A DNA stretch of 64,000 bases, taken from Palaemon carinicauda. Lineage: Eukaryota; Arthropoda; Malacostraca; Decapoda; Palaemonidae. Below the pieces are notes generated by a model. That model saw only the letters and a list, made by a program, of their open reading frames with translations. It made no database searches and had not been told where the DNA came from. Shown in pieces: positions 11,584-22,839 of this stretch (positions are counted from its first letter, which is position 1; every line of letters starts with the position of its first letter). A program made the translations under genes and the position numbers. The stretch lies in contig NC_090759.1 in assembly GCF_036898095.1 (NCBI RefSeq), positions 16,633,227-16,697,226 on the forward strand, in the 5' to 3' direction.

Positions 11584-13039
11584 ATATTATTATTATTATT
11601 ATTACTAGCCAAGCTACAACCCTAGTTGGAAAAGCAAGATGCTATAAGCCCAAGGGCTTCAATAGGGAAAAATAGCCCAGTGAGGAAAGGAAATAAGGAA
11701 ATAAATAAATGATGAGAATAAATTAACAATATATCATTCTAAAAACATAAGAGCGTCAAAACAGATATGTCCTATATAAACTATTAAAAACGTCAAAAAC
11801 AGATATGTCATATATAAACTATAAAAAGACTCATGTCAGCCTGGTCAACATAAAAACATTTGCTCCATCTTTGAACTTTTGAAGTTCTACTGATTCAACT
11901 ACCCGATTAGGAAGATCATTCCAAAACTTGGTAACAGCCGGAATAAAACTTCTAGAATACTGTGTAGTATTGAGCCTCATGATGGAGAAGGCCTGGCTAT
12001 TATAATTAACTGCCTGCCTAGTATTACAAACAGGATAAAATTGTCCAGGAAGATCTGAATGTAAAGGATGGTCAGAGTTATGAAAAATCTTATGCAACAT
12101 GCATAATGAACTAATTGAACGACGGTGCCAAAGATTAGTAACTAGATCAGGAATAAGAAATTTAATAGACCGTAAGTTTCTGTCCAACAAATTAAGATGA
12201 GAATCAGCAGCTGAACACCGAGAACAATACTCAAAACAAGGTAGAATGAAAGAATTAAAACACTTCTTCAGAATAGATTGATCACCGAAAATCTTGTAAC
12301 ACTTTCTCAATAAGCCAATTTTTGTGCAATTGAAGAAGACACAGACCTAATGTGTTTCTCAAAAGTAAATTTGCTGTCGAGAATCACACCTAAAATTTTA
12401 AAAGTCATACAAATTTAAAGAAACATTATCAATACTGAGAACCGGATGTCGAGGAGCCACTGACCTTGACCTACTTACAATCATACTTTAAGTTATGTTA
12501 GGATTCAACTTCATACCCCCATAATTTGCATCATGCACTAATTTTAGCTAAATCTCTGTTTAGGGATTCACCAGCCCCAGATCTACATTCAGGGGATGGA
12601 ATTGATGCAAAGAGAGTAGCATCATTTGCATATGCAACAAGCTTGTTTCCTACGCCAAACCACATGTCATGTGTATATAGTATGAAAAGTAATGGGCCAA
12701 GAACACTACCCTGTGGAATACCGGATATCACATTCCTATACCCACTATGGTGCCCATCAACAACAACTCTTTGAGATCTATTACTTAAAAAATAAAAAAT
12801 AATGCTAAGAAACGACCCACCCACTCCCAACTGTTTAAGTTTGGAAACAAGGGCCTCATGATTAACACGGTCAAAGGCAGCACTAAAATCAAGACCAATC
12901 ATACGAACTTCCTGACCACAATCAAGGGATTTCTGTACAGTATTGGAAATTGTAAGAAGGGCATCACATGCTCCAAGGCCTTTACAAAAACCAAATTGCA
13001 AACTAGGGAGAAGATGATTACCTTCAGCAAACCTAATAA

Positions 13040-13337
13040 CCCTTTTACCCCCAAAGGACATACTGGTACGTTTCACAAAACTCATCCCTTCACCCCCATG
13101 GACGTACCGGTACATCCTTGCAAAAAATTGCTATTTACATTTTTTTGCATATTTTTGATAATTTTTTGAGAAACTTGAGGCATTTTCCAAGAGAATGAGA
13201 CCAACCTGACCTCTCTATGATGAAAATTAAGGCTGTTAGAGCAATTTAAAAAATATATACTGCAAAATGTGCTTGAAAAAAAATAACCCCTGGGTGTTAA
13301 GGGTTGGAAAGTCCCAAATAGCCTGGGGGTAAAAGGG
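13040..13337. mobile_element. piggyBac-like MITE
   Basis: Terminal inverted repeats start CCCTTTTACCCCC at 13040 and end GGGGGTAAAAGGG at 13337. The right flank is TTAA (13338-13341) and the left flank is ATAA (13036-13039), consistent with a TTAA target duplication that has mutated once. There is no coding capacity. It lies inside the LINE-A reverse transcriptase region and is therefore younger than that copy. Confidence 0.8.
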
Positions 13338-14892
13338 TTAAGACGTTTTACCAGAAGACGTTCAAAAACTTTAGATAATATGGGAGTTATGGAAATTGGG
13401 CCGTAATCAGTGGGACTTGAGCTACCACAAACACATTTACATAGAGGAGTAACATTACCAATTCTCCAACAAGTGCTAAAAGCTCCTCTTCTTCCGCAAA
13501 ATAACAGATAACTTTGGAGCTAAGAAATCTGCTGTCTTTATAAAAACAAAGGAAAAATACCATTTGGGTCTACACCTCCATAAGCATCAAGGTCCATCAA
13601 CAGAGCTTTAATCTCACGAGATCGAAAAGCTAAACTAGTTAGTTTAGCCTCAGGAAAACAGGAATGAGGATGTTCAAGTTTTTCATTACTCTGTTTACTG
13701 TCAAAAACATCGGTCAAAAGGGTTGCATTTTCCTTTGGACAGTAAGTGACTGAGCCATCTGGTTTAAGTAAAGGAGGAACTGTTGCATCTACACCAAATA
13801 GTGCAGATTTAAGGGTAGACCACCATTTATGTTCCTGAGTTGGACCAGAAAGGGTTTCTTTTATGGTTAGATTCTACTCCTTTTCAGTTGAGGCATAAAC
13901 TCTCTGAGCAAAAGCTCAAGGCTGAGTACAGTTGTTCCAGGTCAAATCTGATCTGTTACCCTTCCAAAGATGATAGCCCTCCTGCTTCTCCAAATAAGCA
14001 CGTCTACAATCATCATTGAACCACGGTTTGTCCTTCACTAGGTACCTTAGCACACGAGAAGGGATACGCCTATCAATTATGTTGACTAGATTCTCATTCA
14101 AAGGGACAACAGGATCTACACTACTATATAATTGTGACCAATTCAAGCACAAAAGATCATGCAAAATCCCATTCCAGTCTGCTTGGGATTTCATATAAAT
14201 TTTACAAGAGCATGATATAGCAGGGACAGGCTGCTCAGTCTTCACTACTAATGAAATCAAGGCATGATCAGATGTCCCGACTGGAGAACCAACCTTACTA
14301 GTTATAACGCCAGGGGAGTCAGTGTATACGAGGTCCAAGCAATTACCAGACCTGTGAGTAGCTTCATTTATGATTTGCTCACAGCCTGATTCAGAGGCAA
14401 AGTCTAAAGCTCTTAAGCCATGGCGATCGGTAGGAGAGATAGAACTTAACCACTCCCTATGGTGAGCATTAAAATCACCAACAAAGACAAAAGAAGTCTT
14501 TCTATCATCTTCTTGTATCTCAGCCATAATGGTAAGAAGACAATCGAAGATAGAATCATCCATGTCTGGATAAGTTGTTATGCCTGCCACAAACTTTTAT
14601 TACCTGAACCTCATGACATCCACATTGATAGCAGGACTTATGAGAAGCAGGGTACTCGGTCCTAATATACACCGGCCATTCCCCTGGCCCTTAGGATGGC
14701 ATCACGTTGCAATATTATTGGCTTCTTAAAACCAGTTATAAGGAGCTCAGATGAGTGCCTCATACTAGAAAGATAAGTTTCTGAGCACAAAAGAATTTCA
14801 TACTGCCTGGACGCAACTGCAAGGTCTTGGATATTTGCATGACGACCACGAATATTGCAATACAGAAGACGACATTGACGAAATCTAGGACG

Positions 14893-14925
14893 TACTGGTC
14901 CCAGATTTCGCTCAATGTCTCCGGA
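14893..14925 (-). other. 2A-like ribosome-skipping motif, degenerate
   Basis: Residues 40-49 of the LINE-A N-terminal frame read SGDIERNLGP after a hydrophobic run (FLFLLTFML). Active 2A-type sequences have the form D(V/I)ExNPGP, and such motifs are known at the N-termini of ORFs in some animal non-LTR retrotransposons. Here the first Pro of NPGP is Leu, so this copy is probably inactive. Confidence 0.6.
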
Positions 14926-15245
14926 CAGCATAAAAGTTAATAGGAATAAAAAAGAGACATCATACTTAAAAACTAGATTAACAAGATTTATAACAAAAAC
15001 AATATGTACAGAATTATAAATAAAGTGATTGATGATACCCATAGACTAAGTAAAATGTCGGAAAAACTGGTCGACATGGAGGAGCCGATACACCATGCAA
15101 GGCTAAATACCCTCCAGGATAGCCACTTCAACTGAAGGGAGGACAGTAAGGATGGTTTTGATAAGAAAAAGAATCAGAAAAAGGAAAAGACAACCTCTTG
15201 ATAAACCACCAGGCATCCATGGCCCTTCTATTAAGCCTGCCCAAC

Positions 15246-15460
15246 ATGACAAATTCGAAGATAATTTGTATTTTTCCTAACTATACAAACCTTAGCTATT
15301 TACATTGGGTTTACCTTTTAGCGTAGCTGAAATGGCGAGCCATTAGAATTTAACGAGGGTGTATTACCCCCGCGCTAGTTAGCGGGGGGGTAGGGGAGTG
15401 GTAGCTAGCTACCCCTCCCCCCCCTCACAAACCGGTGAAGCTAACTTTCACTTAGAGGTA
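15246..15460. repeat. DIRS-2 left terminal inverted repeat
   Basis: The inner part (from about 15304, gctatttacattgggt) is the inverse of the right arm. The outer 58 nt (15246-15303) are unique to the left end and recur, inverted, at 15500-15557. A G/C homopolymer tract flanks gtagctagctac. Confidence 0.85.
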
Positions 15461-15499
15461 GGACTTGTCTTGGGGGACAGGGCTGGCGGGCAAATATAT

Positions 15500-15600
15500 G
15501 TAAATAGCTAAGGTTTGTATGGTTAGGAAAAATACAAATTATCTTCGAATTTGTCATTTGTTCCGTAACCGAAATACAAACCACGCTATTTACATTGGGT
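15500..15600. repeat. DIRS-2 internal complementary region (ICR)
   Basis: Bases 15500-15557 are the reverse complement of the left end 15246-15303. Bases 15558-15600 are the reverse complement of the right end 22983-23025. The two halves abut exactly, as if the element ends were joined. In DIRS-1 of Dictyostelium such a region is proposed to template circularisation of the cDNA. Confidence 0.9.
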
Positions 15601-16049
15601 GACTTACCCCTTAGGTAGGGCGGAAAGTCCCCAGCCATACTGGCTTTGGCTTTACCCGGGGACTCAGAATCCGAGTGAGTCGCACTCGAGAAAAGGAGTC
15701 CCTGCACCTCACAAGTTCCTTGCTCTGCAAGGAACCGTGTGGCCTACATAAGCTTGTGTGTGAAGGAAGAAGTGTGACCCGTCCTAGGCAGTTGACCTGG
15801 AGTTCCAGAAGGAACTCTGGGTTAGGACGTTCCCAATACCACCTCGTCAGGGTATGGGGGACGCGACAGTATTGACTCAATACTCGGAACACAAGGTTTA
15901 CCTGCAGAGGTTCGAGGTCAACTATGCAGAGACCAGGATGCTGCTTCCCAGTAGAGGGGAGACATACTTCTTTCGTTCATGCAGACTATAACCTGATAAC
16001 AATGCCCTCAACCTTCTGCTACCTGTCCAAAAAGGAGCCTGAGGTTAGA

Positions 16050-17545
16050 CCAGCTGTTGTGTAGCCACCACAGAGCGATAGAAAACGCATCGAAACTCCT
16101 GTGGGTCACGCCCTGCAGGAAGCGGGCTGCGAAGGTCATTAGACGCTTCCAGACTCCAGCTTGTAGCACCTGCGTCACAGAGTAGTATTACTCGAAGGCG
16201 AGGGACGTTGCGATGTATCCGACATCGTGCTGTAGGGCGACGTGACGGGGGAGGGTCTGGAGTCAGGTCGAGATGAATGTCCTTGAGTCCGAGCTGAAGA
16301 GGTATACTGGTGACTCTCCCCCGTGTCCTTCTTGTGCTCCCAAACCGGCTGCAACTGAGGACAAACTGCAGCTGTTCCCAAAGCTAACCTCTCGATTCCT
16401 TTACTGGCAAGAAGGAGAAGGTTTTGGGACATCAAATACAGAATGGTGACTCGAAATCTTGAAGGAATTGGACCGAAGGGCCGGGACCCCAAGATTCTGA
16501 GTCTAGACAACAACTCAGGAGCGAACCTGAATGTTGCCTTCCCCCATTCCTTAGAAAGGGAGGAGTCGTACGAGACCAAGAAGATTGCTTACACACTGGC
16601 CGCGGCCAGAGTGAGCAGGAGCCCCAAGACGGAATACGATCAGAGGCCTGACGTAAAGAGTCTTGAGAAGATCTCTTAAGGGACTAAAAAGTTCGAGCCA
16701 TGCTCCAAGTTGGAGGTCTCACTCCGACTAGGGCAGGGACGTTCGCAACTTCGCATGAGCGAGGAAAGGTCCAGCGGGGAGGAAAAAGTTATTCCTTTAA
16801 GCCTGAAGGTCACGGAAAGGCTGAGCGACAGGCTTCATTGCCGAGAGCGGAAAGGAGTTTCCTCCCGCCGAAAGGCAATAAGTTCATTATTGCTGGAGAA
16901 GAGGCCTCAAGGGAAGAGGTATATCTCCCACGACATCAACCACCGAAGACTCTCCACTTCGCCTGGAAGACCCCTGCGGATGACTATCGCAGATGACGCG
17001 ACCTCCGTCCCACAACTGTAGCGGGTTGTCTCTTCTTGAGGAGGAGGCGTAGTGTCTCCAGGCATGAAGCCGAAGCGACGCCCCGGCTCGTGAAAGATGT
17101 TGCAGTGTGGTTGTTCGAGTAGTCTGTGCCGTGGGAGAAGCTCTCCCGGGAGATCCGTCAGGGGAAGCAGAGGGTCCGGAAACCATTCTGCGCATAGTCC
17201 CAGTGGAGCTCTCAGGGCCATTGAAAGGTTGACAGACAACCTGGCCTTGTTGAGACCCATTCTCAACAAACAACAAAGGAGGGAAGACGCAGGCGTCAAA
17301 GTTGTCCCACCATCACCGGAATGCATCTTGCCAGAGTCTCAGGGTCTGAGACTGGGGGGGAAGAACAGCGGAAGCTTGAGGTTCCAAGCTGTCGCGATCA
17401 GGTCCCCCAGACCAGGATTTGCTGGTTACTCAAGGCCAAAGACCCCCAGGTACACTCTCTCTGCGAGGCTCTGCTCGGATAGTCGGAGAGAACATTCCTC
17501 TGCCCGGAATGAGAGAGCCGATGGTGGTATTGAGAGGATCTCAAA
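16050..17545 (-). pseudogene. DIRS-2 tyrosine recombinase remnant
   Basis: It is collinear with the DIRS-4 recombinase at 36073-37593. Only short frames remain (16579-16175, 17326-16907, 17276-16887), including MGLNKARLSVNLSMAL, the counterpart of MRRVLNKTRTSVNLSMTL in DIRS-4. The catalytic HxxR region cannot be read in one frame. Not functional. Confidence 0.65.
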
Positions 17546-18950
17546 TCATCTCAGTATCTCTACTGCAAGATGCGAAGGTGTGAAAATGCGTCCCCTGCTG
17601 GGTAGAACACGCCAGTACCATGAAGTCGACGCGCACGGAGCGACTCGGCAGAAGCTGTAGGATCTGTAGAGGGGCCAGACTACGGCCCCTAAGCCTGCCT
17701 GAATGATGGAGAGGTATCCTTCAGGTCCTGACCATAGGCCTGGACCGGAACATGCCCCCCCCCCCTTTTCTTTGACGAGTCCGAGAACAGCATAAAAAAT
17801 GTGGGGAAAGGACGAGAATATCCACTCCCATCGAGAGGTTCCATAGGTCAACACCCATTGCAGGTCTAATCGTTCCGCTGGTCCCATAGGGGCCAGAAAG
17901 TCCGGTTAATCGTTGCTTCGAAACCACCGGAACTTGGGCCGCCCCACAGGGAACTTATCCTGAGGCGACCGTTCGGAACTTTAGACGGGTCAATGAGGAA
18001 AAGAGAACTAGGAAACGTTCCAAGGTAGGGCTGAAAGCTCTGCTTGACTGAGAACAGGTACTGCGACTCTCCTCAGCCTTGCCACAGTCAACTGAAGGGA
18101 AGGCTCGGAGGAGGCGGCAACAGAATCTGGCGTCCCCAGGCGGTCACCCATCCAAGTACCGACCAGACCCGACGTTGCTTAACCTCGCTGGACGGACGAG
18201 AAGCGGGGTTTCCAATGTGGTAAGGCCGTTGACTCAATATCATGGCTAGATACTCCAGATGTTGAGGCAGAAGAAGAGAAGGCTCCTAGCAAAATACCAT
18301 GAACCCCCACTCATGGTAAGCATCCGGAAGCTTGTCCCGGCTGCTGAAGAAGGTCGAACCCGAGCCTACCGGAGTTGACCAGACCTCCAAAAGGCGAAGG
18401 AGGCGGAAGCCTGCACCTGAGCGGCCATGAGGAAAGCAGGGAGAGTTCTCTGGGGAAAAAAACCTGCGATGCCACGGCGGGATCGCCACACTGCATCTTA
18501 AGCAGGAATACCTGTAGTCTAGGCTGAATTCCACGAGCTTCCTGGAAGATGGATGGAATGGAAACTTTAAGTACCCGTCTTCCGATCCAGGGCCTAAGGA
18601 GTCCTGTCGCCTCGTTACCAGTCTGATCGATTCTGCTGTTCCACGCTGGACGAAGTTTGTTTGACAAACTTGATCAGGTCTGAGAGGTCGACTACGGAAC
18701 TCCCGTCTCAGATACTTCCTTACAAGAAAGGAACGACTGAAGAAGCCGGGGGTGAAGCCGTCGACGATCCTATGGAGGACCTTCTCCTAAGGCATGGATC
18801 ATTCTGCCCAAACGGGCAAACTCTTGCCGACCCTATGGCATAGAGGTTCAGAGACACTGAATTCGCTGACAGAGACGGCAGGCGCGATATCCTTGGCTGA
18901 TCACAGAGATCGTGCAGGAATGGGCATCGGGAAGCTGTCATCCGGATGAG
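17546..18950 (-). pseudogene. DIRS-2 RT / RNase H remnant, split by a 5S-like insert
   Basis: It corresponds to 37590-38950 of DIRS-4. Frames 18941-18720, 18667-18311 and 17887-17546 are short pieces, and the RT catalytic boxes are no longer readable in frame. A 5S rRNA-like block interrupts it at 18116-18233. The piece 17887-17546 covers the RNase H side, where the DIRS-4 counterpart includes the NDNTTVVAYINKQGG motif. Confidence 0.65.
18116..18233 (-). rRNA. 5S rRNA-like sequence inside DIRS-2
   Basis: The minus strand starts GTCAACGGCCTTACCAC and contains GTTAAGCAACGTCGGG and GTACTTGGATGGGTGACCG, ending in CTGTTGCC, about 118 nt. These are the 5' stem, the A-box region and the C-box region of an animal 5S rRNA in the right order and spacing. 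No T-run follows the 3' end, so a normal RNA polymerase III terminator is missing and it may be a pseudogene. It sits between bases equivalent to adjacent positions of the DIRS-4 RT region, so it is an insertion. The closing stem can pair only partly (GTCAAC with GTTGCC), suggesting some decay. Confidence 0.85.
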
Positions 18951-20033
18951 TAACCTTAGGCATCCTCCCAGCGTGAAACCTGCAAGGGGGGGGGGGTCAA
19001 TCCTAGAGTTCGTGAACTCTGCCGCTCCCTCTAGGACTATGCCCCCCCGGGAGAGCCTCCTGTGCCACCTGTTCCTGACAGGAGGGAACTGCTATTGGAC
19101 ACCTTGTCTCAGTTGTCGTAGTCAGTCCGATAACTCAGGCCGACGTGGCTGAAAGAAAGAGGCGCTGGAGCCCTGCAGGGTCTGGAAGAAAGCGCCTTGG
19201 AGGAGTGAAAATGGAAGTCGACTTCCTCCGCACAACCGCTGTCTATGTCTCCGTCCTTGGGCACAAACAAACTCTTCTCAAGGATGGAAGGGTGTCTGAG
19301 GTTGTCGACATCCACGGATGAGACACCCAAAAGGAAGCCCTCGGTCATTGCGTCCAGATGGTCCAACATCGAGCTTGCCCGCAAGTTCGATACTTGACGA
19401 CGAAACGCCAAGGTGCTTGACCCCGAGAGGAGGAAAGTACCCATGACCTTCCTGTAGCTTCCTTGAACAAAACCTCGGGTCGCAACCGAGGAGGGAAAGG
19501 ACCTGGTAAGCCCCTTTCACGAGATGAAGAAGAGGAAGGGGAAAACCAGTCACCCCTTGGCCGATGGAGAAATCTCGAACGGAAAGCCCCCCGGCAAAAA
19601 CCCTTCCAGGGAATGACGGGGAAGGGCTAACCCAGGTTCTGGAAAGAAGAATGTTGCTCAGACCTCCCTGAAGATTATTCCTGTTCTGCATGTGCCATGC
19701 TCTGCGTTTACGGGGAGAGGCCGTGTTCTGGAAATACGCTCCAGAAGACTCGCCAGGCTGGCCATGCTGCGAAACCCCAACGGGAATCGCAGTCGCAATC
19801 ACCCTGGCGCTCGCGCGATGGTAAATCAATGGTTTGCGCGTGGGCGAACGTGGAAGCGCCCATGCGCGGGCACGCAGGAACGCATACGAAGGTGAGCGAA
19901 GGAGCACAGAAGGAGGGCGAGCGTGGTTGGAAGGGCGAGAGCTGGTGGTCGGCGAGCGATAACCCATAGGCGAGCAATGGATACTGCAAGAATTAAGCCG
20001 ACGTTCGCGCGAAGAAACACAGTAGGTTCGCGT

Positions 20034-20300
20034 GATGGAACACCGTCGGTTCACGCGACGGAACACCGTCGGTTCGCGCGACAGAACACCGTAGGTTCGC
20101 GCGACGGAACACCGTCGGTCCGCGCGACGGAACACCGTCGATTTGCGCGACGGAACACTGTCGGTCCGCGCGACGGAACACCGTCGATTTGCGCGACGGA
20201 ACACCGTCGATTTGCGCGACGGAACACCGTCGGTCCGCGCGACGGAACACTGTCCGTCCGCGCAATGGAATACCGTTGGTTCGCGCGCGGGCGAACATTG
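20034..20300. repeat. 23-bp minisatellite in DIRS-2 ORF1
   Basis: About 12 copies of a 23-bp unit built around gacggaacaccgtcg plus gttcgcgc. The unit contains a self-complementary GACGG-aaca-CCGTC core. Because 23 is not a multiple of three, three units make one 23-residue peptide period and all three frames on a strand give the same periodic peptide. Confidence 0.9.
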
Positions 20301-21129
20301 GAGAGCATGTGCGCGGTCGCGCTTGAGCGTAGGCGTGCGGTCGCGCGGGCACGTTGGCGTGTGGACGCGCAGGCACGTGCGGGCGCGGGTGAGCACAGGC
20401 GGTCGGGAGACCGATGACGCGTAGGCGGGCGATGGCGCGTTGACGAGCGATGGCGCGTTCTGGCGAGCGATAGCCCGTAGGAGAGTGAAGGCGCGTTGGC
20501 AAGCGATGGCGCGTTAACATAACGCTAGCGCGCAGGTGAAGAATCGGGCGGGCGCGTAGGCGATTGCCAACGCGAGAGAGACTAGTGATGGTTAGCGCGC
20601 ATCGCGCTAACAGAAGGCGCGCAGGTGCATCAGGAAGGTGAGCGCTGAAGCAAGCTGTTAATCAGGCGATTCTAGACGGTCAGAAAACCGTTGGCGCCCA
20701 TTGGTGCGTGGCAAAAAAAGAGGGCGCGCAGATGTGTGCTGGCGATTGAAGAAAGCTGGCGCACAGAAGGACAGAAGTAAAGGTGAGCGCTGGCGAGCAG
20801 GAGGAAGATCTACGGCAAGACTCAACTACCGGAGATCGTGGTCCACAGCAGGCGAGCGCTTGATCGCTACTGATGGTGTTCAGGGGAACTGACACGCGTG
20901 GCAGATCGATGGCGATCGTTGACGCGTAGGAGATCGCTGACGAGCAGGTGAACGTTGGCGCGTCTAAGATCGCTGGTGAGCTGGTGATCGCTGGCGAGCA
21001 GAAGGCAACGCGTGGAAGCCTGTGCGTAGAAGAAGAGTCCTTGACCAAGACCTGAACCGAAGTTCTAGATCGCGAGGGCGAACGTGGGCGCACAGGGCAC
21101 ATAACAGGAACCAACAGGAACAGCAGAGA

Positions 21130-21240
21130 TGATCATCATGAGAGCGCTGACGAACAGGAGAGCGCTGGCGAACAGGAGAGCGCTGGCGAACAGGAGAGCG
21201 CTAGCGATCAGGAAAGCGCTGATGAGCAGGAGAGCGCCTG
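21130..21240. repeat. 18-bp tandem repeat in DIRS-2 ORF1
   Basis: Five to six imperfect copies of aacaggagagcgctggcg, giving a six-residue period if translated. Further imperfect repeats built on gtcggaagaccgttg follow at 21400-21510. Confidence 0.75.
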
Positions 21241-22839
21241 TGCGCTAACACTGAGCAGGAGCAGGAGAGCGCCTGTGCGCTAACACTGACCAGGAGAGAA
21301 CACAGCAGAAGGGCGCGCAGGGGAACCCTGACACGCAAGGGAAGAACCCCCGTGGGAGGCAACCCTTTGCCCCGAAGGGATCGTTGTTCGTCGGGAGACT
21401 GATGTCCGTCGGAAGACCGTTGTCTGTCCGCCGGGAGACTGATGTCCGTCGGAAGACCGTTGTCCGTCGGGAAGACCGTTGTCCGTCGGGAAGACCGTTG
21501 CCCGTCGGAAGACGAGGTCAGACTGCTGTCCATCTGCACCTGGGGCGGAAGATCAAGAAGAAGGAGTTGTAGGCTGCATACGGAAATTCAAAAAGGCGCC
21601 TCTTAGCACCCTTATAGGGAGATGGGAGGCCCTTACGACGAGGTGGACGGTGGGCCTTACGGCGACGGAGGCCAACAGCAACAACAGCAGAAGAATCCTC
21701 CGAAGAGGAGTCTCTATGAGTGTACTCTCTCGCGAACGAAAGAGAAACACTTCGAAGAAGAGACTGGTCAGCCAGTGACCTAAAAGGAGCAATCCTCCGA
21801 AGAGGGGCTCCTGCAGTTGCCCAGCCCCTTGAGCGTAACTGCAGGTGCGACCGCTCAGCACCAAGAGCATAGTCGCACGAAAAAAAAAAAAAAAAAAGAC
21901 AAGAGAAGAACCCCCCAAAAGGGGAAAATCTCAAGCCTGGACAGGAAAAACTTCCCTCGGAAGGAAAGTTACCCACCCAAGGAGGCGAGCCTCCTGAGAG
22001 TTCTAAAATGAACTGGAGAGCTGTCCGTCATCACGGGAGTACTTCCAGTAGAAGGAGACACGCCCCTGACGAAAATCCATAGGGGAGGCAGCAACAGCCG
22101 AATCCCCAGGCCTCAACAAGACAGCTCACACCGTTGCCATATTACAGAAACGAACTAGATCGGTAACTGCAAAAAAATAAAACAAAAATCATTAGTACAC
22201 ATTCATTCCCCCGGGAAGGCTCCGAAGAGGAATCCCGAGGGAAAGGAACACAAGAATTACATAACAGGCACGTGCCCTCACAACCACTTACACTCACGGA
22301 AGGAGAGCTGTAACCAAAACAGAATTATAACAATTATAATTATGTAACTATGTAATTATGTAATTTAAAAATGAACACTAAAGAAAGAACGAAAACCCCG
22401 AAAGGAATCGTTCTACAAAGCTGAAAAATCAACAAATACAATTAGATTCATAAACTAATTGAGACAAAACGTACGGCGTTGCAACCCCCCCACACGGGAA
22501 GGAAGCTACAAAAGGCATAGTAACGTAGTAAAAGGGTGAACGACCTCAAGAGAGAGAGAGAGAGAAAGACCGAAGTCAAACTCGATCGCAACCCATAAAA
22601 TTACACCGTGGTGGCCTAAACTGCCGAGGGCTCCACGGAGATATCGTACACTACACACACAAGCACAAACTCTGAAAAGGAAACTTACTGATTTCTATAC
22701 TCAAATATATATACAAACATGAAAAAATGTTTACATATATATTGAGTAAAAGAAAAGTAAATGATTAAGTAAAGACAAAACAAACAATGGCTGCCAAGCG
22801 AGGACAAAGACAGAGACGTCTGTCCATGTCCAAGCCAAA

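Larger units (their letters stand above)
11831..15042 (-). pseudogene. LINE-A endonuclease / reverse transcriptase ORF, disrupted
   Basis: Frame 15042-14662 holds the N-terminus: a hydrophobic run, an SGDIERNLGP motif, then LLYCNIRG and LLCSETYLS typical of the start of LINE endonucleases. Frame 14590-13916 has FVFVGDFNAHH and the GTSDHALI block, the endonuclease catalytic boxes. At 13900-13341 a degenerate RT start (DYGPISITPILSKVFERLL) can be read. Frame 13115-12531 has LDFSAAFDRVNH and SGIPQGSVLGPLLF. The expected YADD box reads YANDATLF, so one catalytic Asp is replaced by Asn. Frame 12310-11831 is the C-terminal region (FWNDLPNRVV). No single frame is intact. Confidence 0.85.
11584..15245 (-). 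mobile_element. LINE-A: non-LTR retrotransposon, long copy
   Basis: On the minus strand the order is 5' untranslated region (continued at 23517-23026 beyond DIRS-2, then 15245-15043), APE-type endonuclease, reverse transcriptase, C-terminal region, 3' untranslated region and a (TAA)n tail at about 11602-11584. It is interrupted twice: by DIRS-2 at 15245/15246 and by a piggyBac-like MITE at 13040-13337. Several frameshifts and stops make it a dead copy. Fragments of the same family occur at 1-690, 2329-2752, 11141-11583 and 61404-62017. Confidence 0.85.
19000..22010 (-). pseudogene. DIRS-2 ORF1 (gag-like), disrupted and repeat-rich
   Basis: Frame 19444-19109 near the C-terminus matches the ORF1 end of DIRS-4 (LDHLDAM, EKSLFVPKDG versus GKSLFEPKDM). 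Frame 21976-21518 includes GLPSPYKGAKRRLF, shared with DIRS-4 GLPSPYKGVKRRLF, which ties the two ORF1s together. Between them (19700-21500) the DNA is very GC-rich and made of short tandem repeats. The 372-codon frame at 20396-19278 is largely a repeat product (RRCSVARTDGVPSR units). No enzymatic motif is seen. The protein is presumed structural, like gag, by position only. Confidence 0.6.

Noticed and set aside
20034..20300. CRISPR-like array (short regular repeats)
   Set aside because: Units are directly adjacent without unique spacers, in an animal genome and inside a retrotransposon; it is a minisatellite.
19278..20396. A 372-codon minus-strand ORF that looks like a large novel protein
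   Set aside because: Much of it is translation of the 23-bp minisatellite and low-complexity GC-rich DNA in DIRS-2 ORF1; overlapping frames give the same peptides.
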